Assembly (NCBI GenBank): GCA_937900285.1
Contig: CALCEM010000066.1
Location: 1-46,237, forward strand
Source: an uncultured Fretibacterium sp.
GTDB taxonomy: Bacteria > Synergistota > Synergistia > Synergistales > Aminobacteriaceae
Length of the DNA stretch: 46,237 nucleotides
Direction of reading: 5' to 3'
Shown here: positions 1 through 8,843 of the stretch, piece by piece
Position numbering within the stretch: position 1 is the first letter of the stretch
How the letters are laid out: the number at the start of each line of letters is the position of its first letter
Made by a program: the position numbers and the translations under genes
Notes under the pieces: model-generated
The model's input: only the letters and a program-made list of their open reading frames with translations
What the model was told of the DNA's origin: nothing
Databases searched by the model: none

Positions 1-51
1 TTCATCGTTCTTGTCGCGCTTTGCAATTCCCAGCCTCGAATTATCAACCAT
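1..51 (-). CDS. N-terminal fragment of a probable EcoRI-type adenine-specific DNA methyltransferase
   Basis: An ATG at 51-49 on the minus strand opens a frame that runs off the left edge. A strong ribosome binding site AAGGAGG lies at 70-64, twelve bases before it. The 17 visible residues are MVDNSRLGIAKRDKNDE. From memory, N-termini with the pattern AKxxKNDE followed by FYTQ are typical of the EcoRI-type adenine methyltransferase family, so I propose that family; the catalytic part lies outside the window. Codons here (AGG, CTG, CGC, AAG, GAC, AAC) are richer in G+C than those of neighbours, about 45% over 51 bases, which fits recent acquisition, though the sample is tiny. It is transcribed divergently from metG. 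The frame is well supported; the family assignment is tentative. Confidence 0.5.
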   Translation of the reverse strand, partial: MVDNSRLGIAKRDKNDE

Positions 52-206
52 AAAAATTTTTTTCCTCCTTGTGCAGATTTGAAAATATTTTAATTTTGAA
101 AACGAATAAAATTAAAACAAAACCTCCAGAAATATAACACCCAAAAAAGATCGTGATATTATAAATTAAATTTTATTTTGATACTCATAAGGAGGATTTT
201 ATTTAA

Positions 207-2144
207 TTGTCCGAAAAAGTTTTTTATATAACAACTCCGATTTATTACGTTAATGATGTTCCGCATATTGGACACGCTTATACTACTGTAGCATGTGACG
301 CGATGGCAAGATTTAAACGCATGATGGGTTTTGACGTAAAATTTTTAACTGGAACCGATGAACACGGCCAGAAAATTCAAGCTAAAGCCCTCGAAAAAAA
401 TATTACGCCTCAACAATTGGTCGATGAAATACATTTGAATTTTAAAAAATTGTGGCAGACGTTAAATATTTCAAATGATGACTTTATACGAACAACTGAA
501 CCGAGACATATTAAAGCGGTGCAGAATATTTTTAAAAAATTATTGGATCAAGGCGATATTTATAAAGGCACTTATTCCGGATATTATTGCGTTCCGTGCG
601 AAACTTATGTGCCGGAATCAAGCATGAAAGAAAATAAAACTTGTCCCGAATGCGGTCGCCCTTTAATTTTAATGCAGGAGGAAAGTTATTTTTTTAAGTG
701 TTCAAAATATGTTCAGGATTTAATTAATTATTACGAGAAAAATTTAAAAGCAGTAATGCCAAAAATCAGATATAACGAAATTATGAGCTTCTTAAAATCC
801 GGCGTTCGCGATCAATCTGTTTCAAGAACAAGTCTAAAATGGGGGATTCCCGTTCCAGGTGATGAAAATCATGTAATTTACGTTTGGTTTGACGCTCTTA
901 TAAATTATATTGCTGCGCTGGGTTATCCTGATAATTTGGAAGAGTTTAAAAAATTTTGGCCGCATGTTAGACATATAGTCGGTAAAGATATTATTAGATT
1001 TCATTGCGTTACATGGCCGTTAATGCTTTTAGCTTTGGGGTTTAATTTGCCGGTTGAAGTTGTTGCGCACGGCTGGTGGACCTCCGAAGGTGAGAAAATG
1101 TCTAAAACTCTCGGTAATGTTGTCGACCCGTTCGAAATGGTAAATAATTACGGTTTAGATCCGTTCAGATATTTTTTATTACGCGAAATACCTTTTGGAA
1201 ATGACGGGAATTTCTCGGAGCTGGCTCTAGTAAATAAAATTAATAGCGACCTCGCGAACGATTTGGGAAATTTATTAAACAGAACGCTCCAAATGATAAA
1301 TAATTATAAAAATGGAATCGTTCCGGAATGCAATAACCCAAAATCAGATTTAAGCGAATTGGCAGAACTCACAATTAAAAACGCTGATGAAGCCATGAAT
1401 AATTATAATTTCGATGAGGCTTTAAAATTTATCTGGGAATTTATCAGACGAGCAAATAAATTTATTGACGAGTACAGCCCCTGGAAATTGGCAAAAGACC
1501 CAGAACAATCAGAAAAATTAAATTTTGTGCTGGTGAATTTATATGAAGCTCTCAAATTTTCAGCCCTCTTAATTGCTCCGTTTATGCCCGATACTGCTAA
1601 AAGAATTTATAATCAGCTCGGAATTAATTGCGAACCTGTTAAAGAATTGTATAAAAATTTTAAATGGGGAGTTTCGTCCGGAAATAAAATTAATAAATCT
1701 GAAGTGTTATTCCCAAGAATTGACGTTGAAGAATGGAGGAAAAATAAAAATAAAATGTCCGAAGAACAGGAAATTAAACAGGAAAATAAAATTATTGAAC
1801 ATGAAGCAGAAATTAATATTGAAGATTTCCGCAAAATTGAAATGAGAGTCGCAGAAATTATTAAATGCGAAGAGATCAAGAAATCTAAAAAATTATATAA
1901 GCTCGAATTAAATTTAGGTTTTGAAACGCGCACTGTGTGTTCCGGAATAAAAGCATTTTTCACGCCTGAAGAATTAACGGGCAAACGCGTAATACTCGTA
2001 ACTAATTTAGCACCTGCAAAATTATGCGGAGTCGAATCTAACGGCATGATATTGGCTGCAACTGTTAAGAACGAAGGCAACACCGAACAATTAACGCTCA
2101 TAACGCCTGAAAAAGATATTCCGCTCGGCAGCAGAGTAAGTTAA
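207..2144 (+). CDS. metG: Methionyl-tRNA synthetase
   Basis: Charges tRNA-Met with methionine in the cytoplasm. The class I catalytic core starts at once: the HIGH motif is PHIGH at residues 19-23 and the KMSKS motif reads KMSKT at 297-301. A zinc knuckle is present with cysteines at 128, 131, 146 and 149. The C-terminal ~100 residues form an OB-fold tRNA-binding domain (EMRVAEI, then CSGI), as in the Bacillus-type dimeric enzyme. At 645 aa it is full length. The start is TTG at 207, chosen because AAGGAGG at 189-195 stands 11 bases upstream and no ATG fits. The next gene follows after 24 AT-rich bases and is probably cotranscribed. Confidence 0.97.
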   Translation: MSEKVFYITTPIYYVNDVPHIGHAYTTVACDAMARFKRMMGFDVKFLTGTDEHGQKIQAKALEKNITPQQLVDEIHLNFKKLWQTLNISNDDFIRTTEPRHIKAVQNIFKKLLDQGDIYKGTYSGYYCVPCETYVPESSMKENKTCPECGRPLILMQEESYFFKCSKYVQDLINYYEKNLKAVMPKIRYNEIMSFLKSGVRDQSVSRTSLKWGIPVPGDENHVIYVWFDALINYIAALGYPDNLEEFKKFWPHVRHIVGKDIIRFHCVTWPLMLLALGFNLPVEVVAHGWWTSEGEKMSKTLGNVVDPFEMVNNYGLDPFRYFLLREIPFGNDGNFSELALVNKINSDLANDLGNLLNRTLQMINNYKNGIVPECNNPKSDLSELAELTIKNADEAMNNYNFDEALKFIWEFIRRANKFIDEYSPWKLAKDPEQSEKLNFVLVNLYEALKFSALLIAPFMPDTAKRIYNQLGINCEPVKELYKNFKWGVSSGNKINKSEVLFPRIDVEEWRKNKNKMSEEQEIKQENKIIEHEAEINIEDFRKIEMRVAEIIKCEEIKKSKKLYKLELNLGFETRTVCSGIKAFFTPEELTGKRVILVTNLAPAKLCGVESNGMILAATVKNEGNTEQLTLITPEKDIPLGSRVS

Positions 2145-2168
2145 AAATAAAATAATAAAATAAAAATC

Positions 2169-3254
2169 ATGATCGCAATTAAAAAAAAATATCTCGATTT
2201 CTTAAACGATGAAATAAATTTCTGGACCGAAAATAATTTAATTGATCCCGTTCAAGCTGAAAATATTTTGAATTTATACGAGGTCAAAAAGAAATCTCCG
2301 GGCTTAATAATGTTAATTGCAGGTTTAGTATTATTATTTTTTGGTGTGGCGAGTTTCACGGCTTCAAAATGGAATTTAATCCCCGACAAATTTAAATTAA
2401 TAATAATCGGAGCAGCATATTTATTAAGTTTTATATTATATTTTGCATTTGGGGCTTCAAAATCTCATGCGGCGCGGGCGTTTTTATTATTGGGGAGCGG
2501 ATTTGCCGGCTTCGGTTTATTTTTGGTGTTCAGAATTTATAAATATAAACTCGATTTAAATTTAATGCTGGAAATATGGATAGGCATAATATATTTAATA
2601 ACTTTAATATTTCGTGACCTTTGGCAAATGTATTTTTTGCAATTTTTATCGCTCGGATATTTTTTAATAACTATGGCAATAAATATTTTTGCTTTACAGT
2701 TTATAAGTTCTGCGATGCTTCCTGCAAATAAATTTTTTGAACCTGTCAACGCGTTTATATTAATAATATTATTATGGCTTATGTGTATTTATTTGCGAGA
2801 TCGTACTGCGTTAGATTTTAGCGGGCTTTTAACACTGGGAATAATTTCATCGCGTATGACTTTATGTTTTGGAAATACTTACACGTTAATTTTTATTGTA
2901 ATATTCGGGATGATATTATCGCTTTTCACAAAATATAATGACGTTGCAGTATTTGGGATTTTAATGGCTGGCATATCAGGTTTATTATTGACATGGCCGG
3001 AATTTTGGCGGGGAGAAATTTTTTCAAATCCAAAATTTAATTATCAAATTACGAGCGCGATAATAATCGGAATATTTATGCTGATACAAATTTACAGAGG
3101 CAATATAATTCCTGGCGGGATGTTTTTTGCGTTATTAGCTGGGAGATATTTTTTTGATAAATTATTCGGGTATATTCCGAAGGCTTACGGGTTCAGTTTA
3201 GCAGGATTAATATTTTTATTGATGGGTTTTGCGATTTTCAGAAAACGTAAATAG
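2169..3254 (+). CDS. DUF2157-family integral membrane protein
   Basis: A 361-residue protein of unknown function in the inner membrane. The first ~42 residues are soluble and helical (two amphipathic helices ending in EVKKKSPG). About ten hydrophobic segments follow, starting with LIMLIAGLVLLFFG around residue 47. This N-terminal helical hairpin followed by a multi-pass domain with short polar loops is the pattern of the DUF2157 family. No catalytic motif is visible. No clear ribosome binding site precedes the ATG, so translation may depend on read-through from metG, 24 bases upstream. A strong terminator follows at 3263. Family assignment is by pattern; function is unknown. Confidence 0.7.
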   Translation: MIAIKKKYLDFLNDEINFWTENNLIDPVQAENILNLYEVKKKSPGLIMLIAGLVLLFFGVASFTASKWNLIPDKFKLIIIGAAYLLSFILYFAFGASKSHAARAFLLLGSGFAGFGLFLVFRIYKYKLDLNLMLEIWIGIIYLITLIFRDLWQMYFLQFLSLGYFLITMAINIFALQFISSAMLPANKFFEPVNAFILIILLWLMCIYLRDRTALDFSGLLTLGIISSRMTLCFGNTYTLIFIVIFGMILSLFTKYNDVAVFGILMAGISGLLLTWPEFWRGEIFSNPKFNYQITSAIIIGIFMLIQIYRGNIIPGGMFFALLAGRYFFDKLFGYIPKAYGFSLAGLIFLLMGFAIFRKRK

Positions 3255-3262
3255 AATATTTT

Positions 3263-3306
3263 GCCGGGACATGATTAAAAAAAATTTAAATCCCGGCGTT
3301 TTTTTT
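3263..3306 (+). terminator. Rho-independent terminator of the metG operon
   Basis: The perfect 7-bp stem GCCGGGA (3263-3269) / TCCCGGC (3291-3297) is followed after one G by eight T residues (3299-3306). The loop is AT-rich and may extend the stem. It faces the plus strand and separates metG and its partner from the convergent folC operon. On the minus strand no T-run follows the stem, so it is probably one-directional. Confidence 0.85.
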
Positions 3307-3316
3307 ACATTTATAT

Positions 3317-4591
3317 TTATATTAAGTGCGGTCTAACAAATCCAATTAAATATAAACTTCCGCAAATTAAAATTATTTTATGACTTTTCGCGGCTTCGTT
3401 AATCGCGTTAATCGGATCATCAAAAGTTTTTACACGTTCTGAATTTATATTTAAACTTTGCGCAGCGTTTAATAATTCTTCAGGCTTTAAACATCTTTTC
3501 ATGTCCGGAACAGTCGTAAAATAAAAATCCGGGTTTAACTCGTTCAACAAATTTAAGCAGCCTTTATAATCTTTATCGCGCATTGCCGTATAAATCACGC
3601 AGATTTTTTTATCAGGATATAAATATTTAACGCTCTCAACCAAATTTTTAACGCCATCGTAATTATGTCCGCCATCTAAAATTATTTCTGGATCGTGTTT
3701 TATAATTTCAAATCTTCCCGGCCAAGTTGCTTTTTGCATTCCAATTAAAATATTTTCGGGCTTCAAATTAAATTTATTTTGAGTGCAAGCTACAGCACTT
3801 AAAGCGAGAGCAGCATTTTTAACTTGAAATTTTCCGGGCAAATTTATTTTAACGTTTTTTAATTCGAGTTGAGGCGCATAAAAATCAAATTCGCAACCAG
3901 TTTTATAAAATTTTATATTTTCGAGCTTCGTCTGTTCGCTGACTATAAACGGGATCGCACCGGCTTCAGCGCAATATTTTTTAAATAAATCTTTCAACGA
4001 CTCATCATAACCCGAAAAACATGCGGGAATATTATTTTTAACGACTGCAAATTTTTCACCGGCAATTTTTTCAAGAGTGTCGCCTAAATATTCAGTGTGA
4101 TCAATTGAAATATTAGCTATTACGCTGCATACAGTATTTTTTAATAAATTCGTTGCGTCCAATCTTCCGCCGAGTCCTGCTTCGATTATTCCGATTTTAA
4201 TATTATTTTCGCGTGCTAATAAAAAAGCTGCTGCGGTCAATAATTCAAAATATGAAGGCTCGAACCCGGATTTAATTTTTTCGCACGAAATTTTTATAAA
4301 TTTATACCAGTCGTCAGCGCTTAAAAATTTATTATTGATTAACAATCTTTCAGCCGGGTTTTCTAAATGCGGACTTGAATAAAATCCTGTCTTATATCCT
4401 GAATTATAAAAAATCGCGTTTAAATATGCTCCTGTTGATCCTTTTCCGTTAGTTCCTACGATGTGAAATGCATCAAAATTATTTTGAGGTTCGCCCAAAC
4501 TCTCAAGCAAAATTTTTATTCTCTCAAGTCCAGGCGTAATAGCATTTATTGAATATTTTTTTAATAATTCTTCAGTGTCATTAAAATTCAT
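3317..4591 (-). CDS. folC: Folylpolyglutamate synthase / dihydrofolate synthase
   Basis: Adds glutamate to folates, and usually also joins dihydropteroate to glutamate, using ATP in the cytoplasm. It belongs to the Mur ligase superfamily: the P-loop GTNGKGS is at residues 46-52, the second-domain motifs GGRLDATN and SIDHTEYLG follow, and DGGHNYDG marks the C-terminal domain. At 424 aa it is of normal length. It is the last gene of the murC-to-folC operon and starts 17 bases after the SPOR gene. Position next to division genes is inferred to be simple cotranscription. Confidence 0.95.
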   Translation of the reverse strand: MNFNDTEELLKKYSINAITPGLERIKILLESLGEPQNNFDAFHIVGTNGKGSTGAYLNAIFYNSGYKTGFYSSPHLENPAERLLINNKFLSADDWYKFIKISCEKIKSGFEPSYFELLTAAAFLLARENNIKIGIIEAGLGGRLDATNLLKNTVCSVIANISIDHTEYLGDTLEKIAGEKFAVVKNNIPACFSGYDESLKDLFKKYCAEAGAIPFIVSEQTKLENIKFYKTGCEFDFYAPQLELKNVKINLPGKFQVKNAALALSAVACTQNKFNLKPENILIGMQKATWPGRFEIIKHDPEIILDGGHNYDGVKNLVESVKYLYPDKKICVIYTAMRDKDYKGCLNLLNELNPDFYFTTVPDMKRCLKPEELLNAAQSLNINSERVKTFDDPINAINEAAKSHKIILICGSLYLIGFVRPHLI

Positions 4592-4608
4592 GATTTAAAT
4601 TTAAAAAA

Positions 4609-5346
4609 TTATTTCGAAGGCGAAACTATAAAACTGCTCGGATAACCCGAATTTTTCATTTTTAATAAAATGCTTTCGGCGTATGCTTTTGATTCTCCGG
4701 CTAAAACCCACACGCGCACATGTTTAGACGCAGGATTTGCGAAAGTTGTAGCACGATATCCGAGACCCATACGAGTAATTTTATTTGCTGCAGCTTGAGC
4801 GGCTTCCTTTGATCCAAATGCCCCAATTTGTACGCGCCACTGACGATTTGAAGGCATAAAAGTATTTACGTGTGAAAAATCCTGAACAATTTCATCCGGC
4901 TGATCATCTTTCATTTCAGCAGTATTTTTTACGGCGTTTACTTTTACTGGTTCAGCTTGCAAATTACTAACAGGCGGAATATTTTCCTGTTTGATTTCGT
5001 CCTGAGTCTTTTGAGCCGAAGCATAATTTAAATTATTATTTGGTTCTGAAATATTTTTATTTACATTTACATTTATATTTATATTTGCATTCGCGTTACT
5101 ATTATTTAAATTTTCGCTCGTGTCCTCAACTTCATTTTTTAAAATTAATTCTTCGTCATGCATTATATACGATGCATTATTAACAGGAATTTCGGGAGCT
5201 GGTTTTATTCCTCCTATAAAAAAATTCCAGCCGGCCAAACCCAATAAACCAATACCAATTAAACCTACAACAGGTAAAATTATATCGCCGAACGAGGGTA
5301 AAAATTTTCTGCGTCTTATCTCATTTTTTAAAGCACGTCTCGACAT
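4609..5346 (-). CDS. SPOR-domain cell-division protein (FtsN-like architecture)
   Basis: A 245-residue bitopic membrane protein. A basic N-terminus (residues 1-20, rich in Arg and Lys) is followed by one membrane segment at about 21-42. Then comes a long low-complexity periplasmic linker, including an alternating Asn-X stretch near residues 83-97, and a C-terminal SPOR domain (about 168-243, beginning WRVQIGAFGSKEAA). SPOR domains bind glycan strands stripped of stem peptides at the division septum, which fits its place 3 bases after ftsZ. It is analogous in layout to FtsN or DedD, but orthology cannot be shown from this. Confidence 0.85.
   Translation of the reverse strand: MSRRALKNEIRRRKFLPSFGDIILPVVGLIGIGLLGLAGWNFFIGGIKPAPEIPVNNASYIMHDEELILKNEVEDTSENLNNSNANANININVNVNKNISEPNNNLNYASAQKTQDEIKQENIPPVSNLQAEPVKVNAVKNTAEMKDDQPDEIVQDFSHVNTFMPSNRQWRVQIGAFGSKEAAQAAANKITRMGLGYRATTFANPASKHVRVWVLAGESKAYAESILLKMKNSGYPSSFIVSPSK
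5059..5100 (-). repeat. Degenerate hexanucleotide repeat in the SPOR linker
   Basis: Seven imperfect 6-bp units (ATTTAC, ATTTAC, ATTTAT, ATTTAT, ATTTGC, ATTCGC, GTTACT on the plus strand) encode alternating Asn-X dipeptides in the linker. Being a multiple of three, copy-number change would alter linker length without shifting frame. Confidence 0.7.
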
Positions 5347-5349
5347 AAT

Positions 5350-6594
5350 TTAAATTTTCTTCCTGTAATATGCTGGCTGATCATATGATTTTCTCGGCAA
5401 ATCTCCAAACGGTCTGTCATCTCCATCGGGTGATGTTAAATTTGCTTCTTCAAATGAATTTTGCGGCCCCTTCCTGCGACCTTGATAAATATCATATACC
5501 GAAGGACGGCGCGGAGGTTGAGGAGTTACAGGCTGTTGAGGCTTAGGCTGTTGAACTTGTGTAACGGGCTGCGTTTTGGGTTGAGCTGCTGCCGATTGAG
5601 ACGGAACAACTTTTTTTATTTTGCCCTCGCCTGGAAATGTCGCAATTAAAGTAACGTGAACTTTTTCGCCGAGCGATTCATCTATAACATGACCCCAAAT
5701 TACTTGAGCATCTTGGTCCGCAGTCTCTTCAATAATTTTTGCAGCGTCATACATTTCCCTTAAAGTAATTTCTGTCCCGGTCGTGACGTTCATTAAAATC
5801 CCCGTAGCACCTTCAAGCGGAACGGACATTAACGGCGAAGCTATTGCATTACGTGCAGCAGTTTCAGCGCGGTTTTCTCCTTCACCTTCACCCATTCCCA
5901 TTATTGCCATGCCTGCATTTGTTAAAATTGCTTTTATGTCGGCAAAATCCAAATTTACAAAACCTGATTTCGTTATCAGATCCGTAACACCCTGAACAGC
6001 TTGGCGCAAAACTTCATCAACTTTTTTATAAGCATCGACGAGGCGCATTTTATCTCCGGCCATTTCAAGTAATTTATCATTCTCAACGACAAGCAGAGCG
6101 TCAACATTTTTTTTCAGCTGTTCGATTCCTTCGAGGGCTGTTTTCATTCTTCTGCGCATTTCAAATCCAAACGGAAGCGTTACAACTCCGACGACTAAAA
6201 CTTGCATATCGCGAGCTGTTTCAGCTATAACGGGAGCCGCACCTGTTCCAGTACCTCCGCCCATCCCAGCCGTAACAAAAAGCATATCAGCTCCGGAAAT
6301 ATATTCTTTTATGCGCTCTAAACTTTCTTTTGCGGCATCTGCTCCCACTTTTGGATTTGCTCCAGCTCCGAGACCGCGCGTTAAAGTTTCGCCTAAAATT
6401 ATTTTATTTGGTGCTTGGTTCGCGTCTAATGCTCTAGCGTCTGTATTAGCTGCTACAAAATCCACGCCCTGCACTTCGCTCTCAATAATATGATTTAAAG
6501 CATTTCCACCGCCTCCGCCGACTCCGAAGACTACAATTTTTTCATTTTGTCTAATATCTGTATTAGCTGGTAATTGAAATAACGGATCTGTCAT
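5350..6594 (-). CDS. ftsZ: Cell division GTPase FtsZ
   Basis: Tubulin homologue that polymerises at mid-cell to form the Z ring. The nucleotide-binding Gly-rich loop GVGGGGGNAL sits at about 24-33 and the tubulin signature GGGTGTG at 112-118. The T7 loop region (NLDFADIKAIL) is intact. After the core, a Pro/Gln-rich linker (about 330-370) leads to a basic tail ending YYRKKI, less conserved than the usual FtsA-binding peptide. The start is ATG with AAAGGAGG seven bases upstream. It lies 68 bases downstream of ftsA in the division operon. Confidence 0.98.
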   Translation of the reverse strand: MTDPLFQLPANTDIRQNEKIVVFGVGGGGGNALNHIIESEVQGVDFVAANTDARALDANQAPNKIILGETLTRGLGAGANPKVGADAAKESLERIKEYISGADMLFVTAGMGGGTGTGAAPVIAETARDMQVLVVGVVTLPFGFEMRRRMKTALEGIEQLKKNVDALLVVENDKLLEMAGDKMRLVDAYKKVDEVLRQAVQGVTDLITKSGFVNLDFADIKAILTNAGMAIMGMGEGEGENRAETAARNAIASPLMSVPLEGATGILMNVTTGTEITLREMYDAAKIIEETADQDAQVIWGHVIDESLGEKVHVTLIATFPGEGKIKKVVPSQSAAAQPKTQPVTQVQQPKPQQPVTPQPPRRPSVYDIYQGRRKGPQNSFEEANLTSPDGDDRPFGDLPRKSYDQPAYYRKKI

Positions 6595-6662
6595 TTAAAT
6601 TCCTCCTTTGGAAAATTAAATTAAATTTATATACAAATTCATAAAATTAAAATATTAAAATA

Positions 6663-8042
6663 TTAAAATAAATTCTTAAACCGCTCACCTAATTCGCGCA
6701 TAAAATCTCCAAAACTCCCGCGAGGATTTTCATCATCATAATATTCATCGTCATCTTCCGGATAGTCTTCCTCTTCAGGCGGTAAATTTTCAAGTTGATT
6801 ATTATTATTTTCGTTCACAATATTATTATTTTCCTGTTCAGCTTCGAGATCGTTATTATTTATTTGTGATTTAAACTGCTCGTCAGCCTTCATAAATAAA
6901 TATGGATCGCGTTCGATTGAGCTTATATATCTCAAAATTCCGGCCGAACTCACATAAGCAGGATTATCAAGTCCCGGAGGCATTGAGTAAACAGGCTCAT
7001 TAACTTGACGAACGGGCATGCGTAAAATTTCGCTCAACATCCTGTCAAGTCCGGGAATAAATGAAACTCCTCCGGATAAAATTATTCCGCCCGGAAATAA
7101 TTGTAAATTGTATTCGCTCAGAGCCTCGCGCACATAATCGTTAAATAATTCTTCGAGCCGTGCAGTAATTACATCAGAAGCGACATTTAAATCAACTCCG
7201 CCACGCATTAACATATCATCAGAATATGCAGGATCAAATACTCTCCGCTTTAATCTTTCAGCCTCGTATAACGAAATTTGCAGAACCGTCGCCAAATCGT
7301 TAGTAATATGATCACCGCCGATCGGAATGCTCATAATATGCGAAGCCCGACCGCCTTCATATAAAACTATTCCAGTAGTTCCCCCGCCTATACAAATCGA
7401 AATACATCCGGCAGACATCTCCTCTTGAAAAACTGAACCCAACGATGAAGCTAAAGGCTTTAAAATTAGTCCTTTAACGCGCAGGCCAGCTTTTTCAACA
7501 CAAGTCCTAACATTTTTTACGTGAGTAACAGGCACAGAAACCGTCTGCATATCTATATCTAAACGAGAACCCGACATGTTTAAAGGCTCTTCGACTAAAT
7601 TATCATCAATCGCATATCTGACCGGGATCATGTGTAAAGGATATGTATCATTTCTTAGCGCAACTTTTCCGCGAGCTATTCCGATCGCCCTTTCAAGTTC
7701 CGAAGTCTCGACCGGCTTCGAATCAAGTCCGCCCAATGTAACCATACCATGTGTTAAAACGCTGCGGACATCCATCGCATTAAAAGCCACGATAGTGTCG
7801 CGCAATCTTCTGGCAGAAATTCCCGTAATGCTCTGAGCATCCTGATAGGCCTTTACAACTGACTGTTGGGCATCACGCAAGCTGATTATGACTCCTTTTT
7901 TAATTCCTCTCGACGGAGCATTTCCAAAACCTATTATATGTACTCCGTCAGGATATCGCGGATCACGTTCAGCAACAATCATCGTGATTTTCGTAGTACC
8001 CATACTCAGTCCTACAAGAAGACCGTCAGACTTACCCGGCAT
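6663..8042 (-). CDS. ftsA: Cell division protein FtsA
   Basis: Actin-like ATPase that tethers FtsZ to the membrane. The phosphate-1 loop is GLSMGTTKI near residue 11, and the second phosphate loop is CIGGGTTGIVLY. An acidic Asn/Glu-rich linker follows the core, and the protein ends in a short amphipathic helix (GDFMRELGERFKNLF) expected to insert in the membrane. I place the start at the ATG at 8042, because AAGG at 8057-8054 has an 11-base spacing to it; the TTG at 8051 directly abuts that site and cannot use it. This gives 459 aa. It lies between the FtsQ-like gene and ftsZ, the classical order. Confidence 0.96.
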   Translation of the reverse strand: MPGKSDGLLVGLSMGTTKITMIVAERDPRYPDGVHIIGFGNAPSRGIKKGVIISLRDAQQSVVKAYQDAQSITGISARRLRDTIVAFNAMDVRSVLTHGMVTLGGLDSKPVETSELERAIGIARGKVALRNDTYPLHMIPVRYAIDDNLVEEPLNMSGSRLDIDMQTVSVPVTHVKNVRTCVEKAGLRVKGLILKPLASSLGSVFQEEMSAGCISICIGGGTTGIVLYEGGRASHIMSIPIGGDHITNDLATVLQISLYEAERLKRRVFDPAYSDDMLMRGGVDLNVASDVITARLEELFNDYVREALSEYNLQLFPGGIILSGGVSFIPGLDRMLSEILRMPVRQVNEPVYSMPPGLDNPAYVSSAGILRYISSIERDPYLFMKADEQFKSQINNNDLEAEQENNNIVNENNNNQLENLPPEEEDYPEDDDEYYDDENPRGSFGDFMRELGERFKNLF

Positions 8043-8093
8043 TTTTTTCAATTCCTTCTTTCTGTTTCATAATTTTCATGATTATATTTTAAA

Positions 8094-8843
8094 TTATAAT
8101 TTTCGTAATAAAACTTTTCCTTCATATGTTGCATCAATCACTTTATTACCGCCCTCGCGTAAAGCTCTTTTATAAATTTCTTGTATTATTTCGCCCAAAT
8201 CCTGCCCCAAATATTTTTCGCGCTGTACATGTATTTCTAAATTTTGTTTAGCGTTGTTAATCTGCAATTTAAATAAATCATATCCGGCGCGTCTCTCCCA
8301 AGTTATTTCATTTGCATTTTTAAACCATTCGTAATTTTCAAAATCATTCTGAAACCTTCTCATTATTTCCGTACTGAACGGAGCGCGGAATATTCCATTT
8401 AAATTAATCTGTAAATTAAATTCATCTCCAATGTTTGCGCTTTCCGGCAGTTTCCAAATTAATTTATTTTCCTCGCTTTCGTCTGCTAACCACATGCGGC
8501 CATCCCGTGAAATGCTCCAGATATGCCCGCGCCATTCTACTTTTAGCCAAGACTGTAAATATTTTATTACTGTTTTTATTTTGCCGGTAAATTTTATTTC
8601 AGTTCTCACATTTACGGGAATATCGCGCATTAAAAATTCTTCAAAGCCTTTTGCGTCCCAATATATATAAGGCCAAAATTTTATGCACCTGTTCGGAAAA
8701 ACTTCCCATAATCTTTTTTCTAATTCGGGGCTGTCAGAAATAATTTCATAATTGCTCAGTGCGAAATATCCTTTATATTCGGCTATTCTGTATATACATC
8801 CTAAAATGAACATGATTAAAAAAAATCTTAATCTTAAGTGCAT
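8094..8843 (-). CDS. ftsQ: FtsQ/DivIB-like division protein (divergent)
   Basis: A 249-residue bitopic protein with a short basic N-terminus and a single membrane segment at about residues 4-18, followed by an extracytoplasmic region. Position between murB and ftsA is the classical site of ftsQ, which encodes the POTRA-domain scaffold of the divisome. The region after the membrane segment (NYEIISDSPELEKRLW) resembles the start of a POTRA domain. Sequence motifs are weak, so the call rests mostly on topology and gene order. Its start overlaps the end of murB by 10 bases, which indicates translational coupling. Confidence 0.7.
   Translation of the reverse strand: MHLRLRFFLIMFILGCIYRIAEYKGYFALSNYEIISDSPELEKRLWEVFPNRCIKFWPYIYWDAKGFEEFLMRDIPVNVRTEIKFTGKIKTVIKYLQSWLKVEWRGHIWSISRDGRMWLADESEENKLIWKLPESANIGDEFNLQINLNGIFRAPFSTEIMRRFQNDFENYEWFKNANEITWERRAGYDLFKLQINNAKQNLEIHVQREKYLGQDLGEIIQEIYKRALREGGNKVIDATYEGKVLLRKL

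Noticed and set aside
5461..8175. Plus-strand ORFs of 60-95 codons opposite ftsZ and ftsA
   Set aside because: They are antisense shadows of strongly conserved genes, without ribosome binding sites or recognisable motifs.
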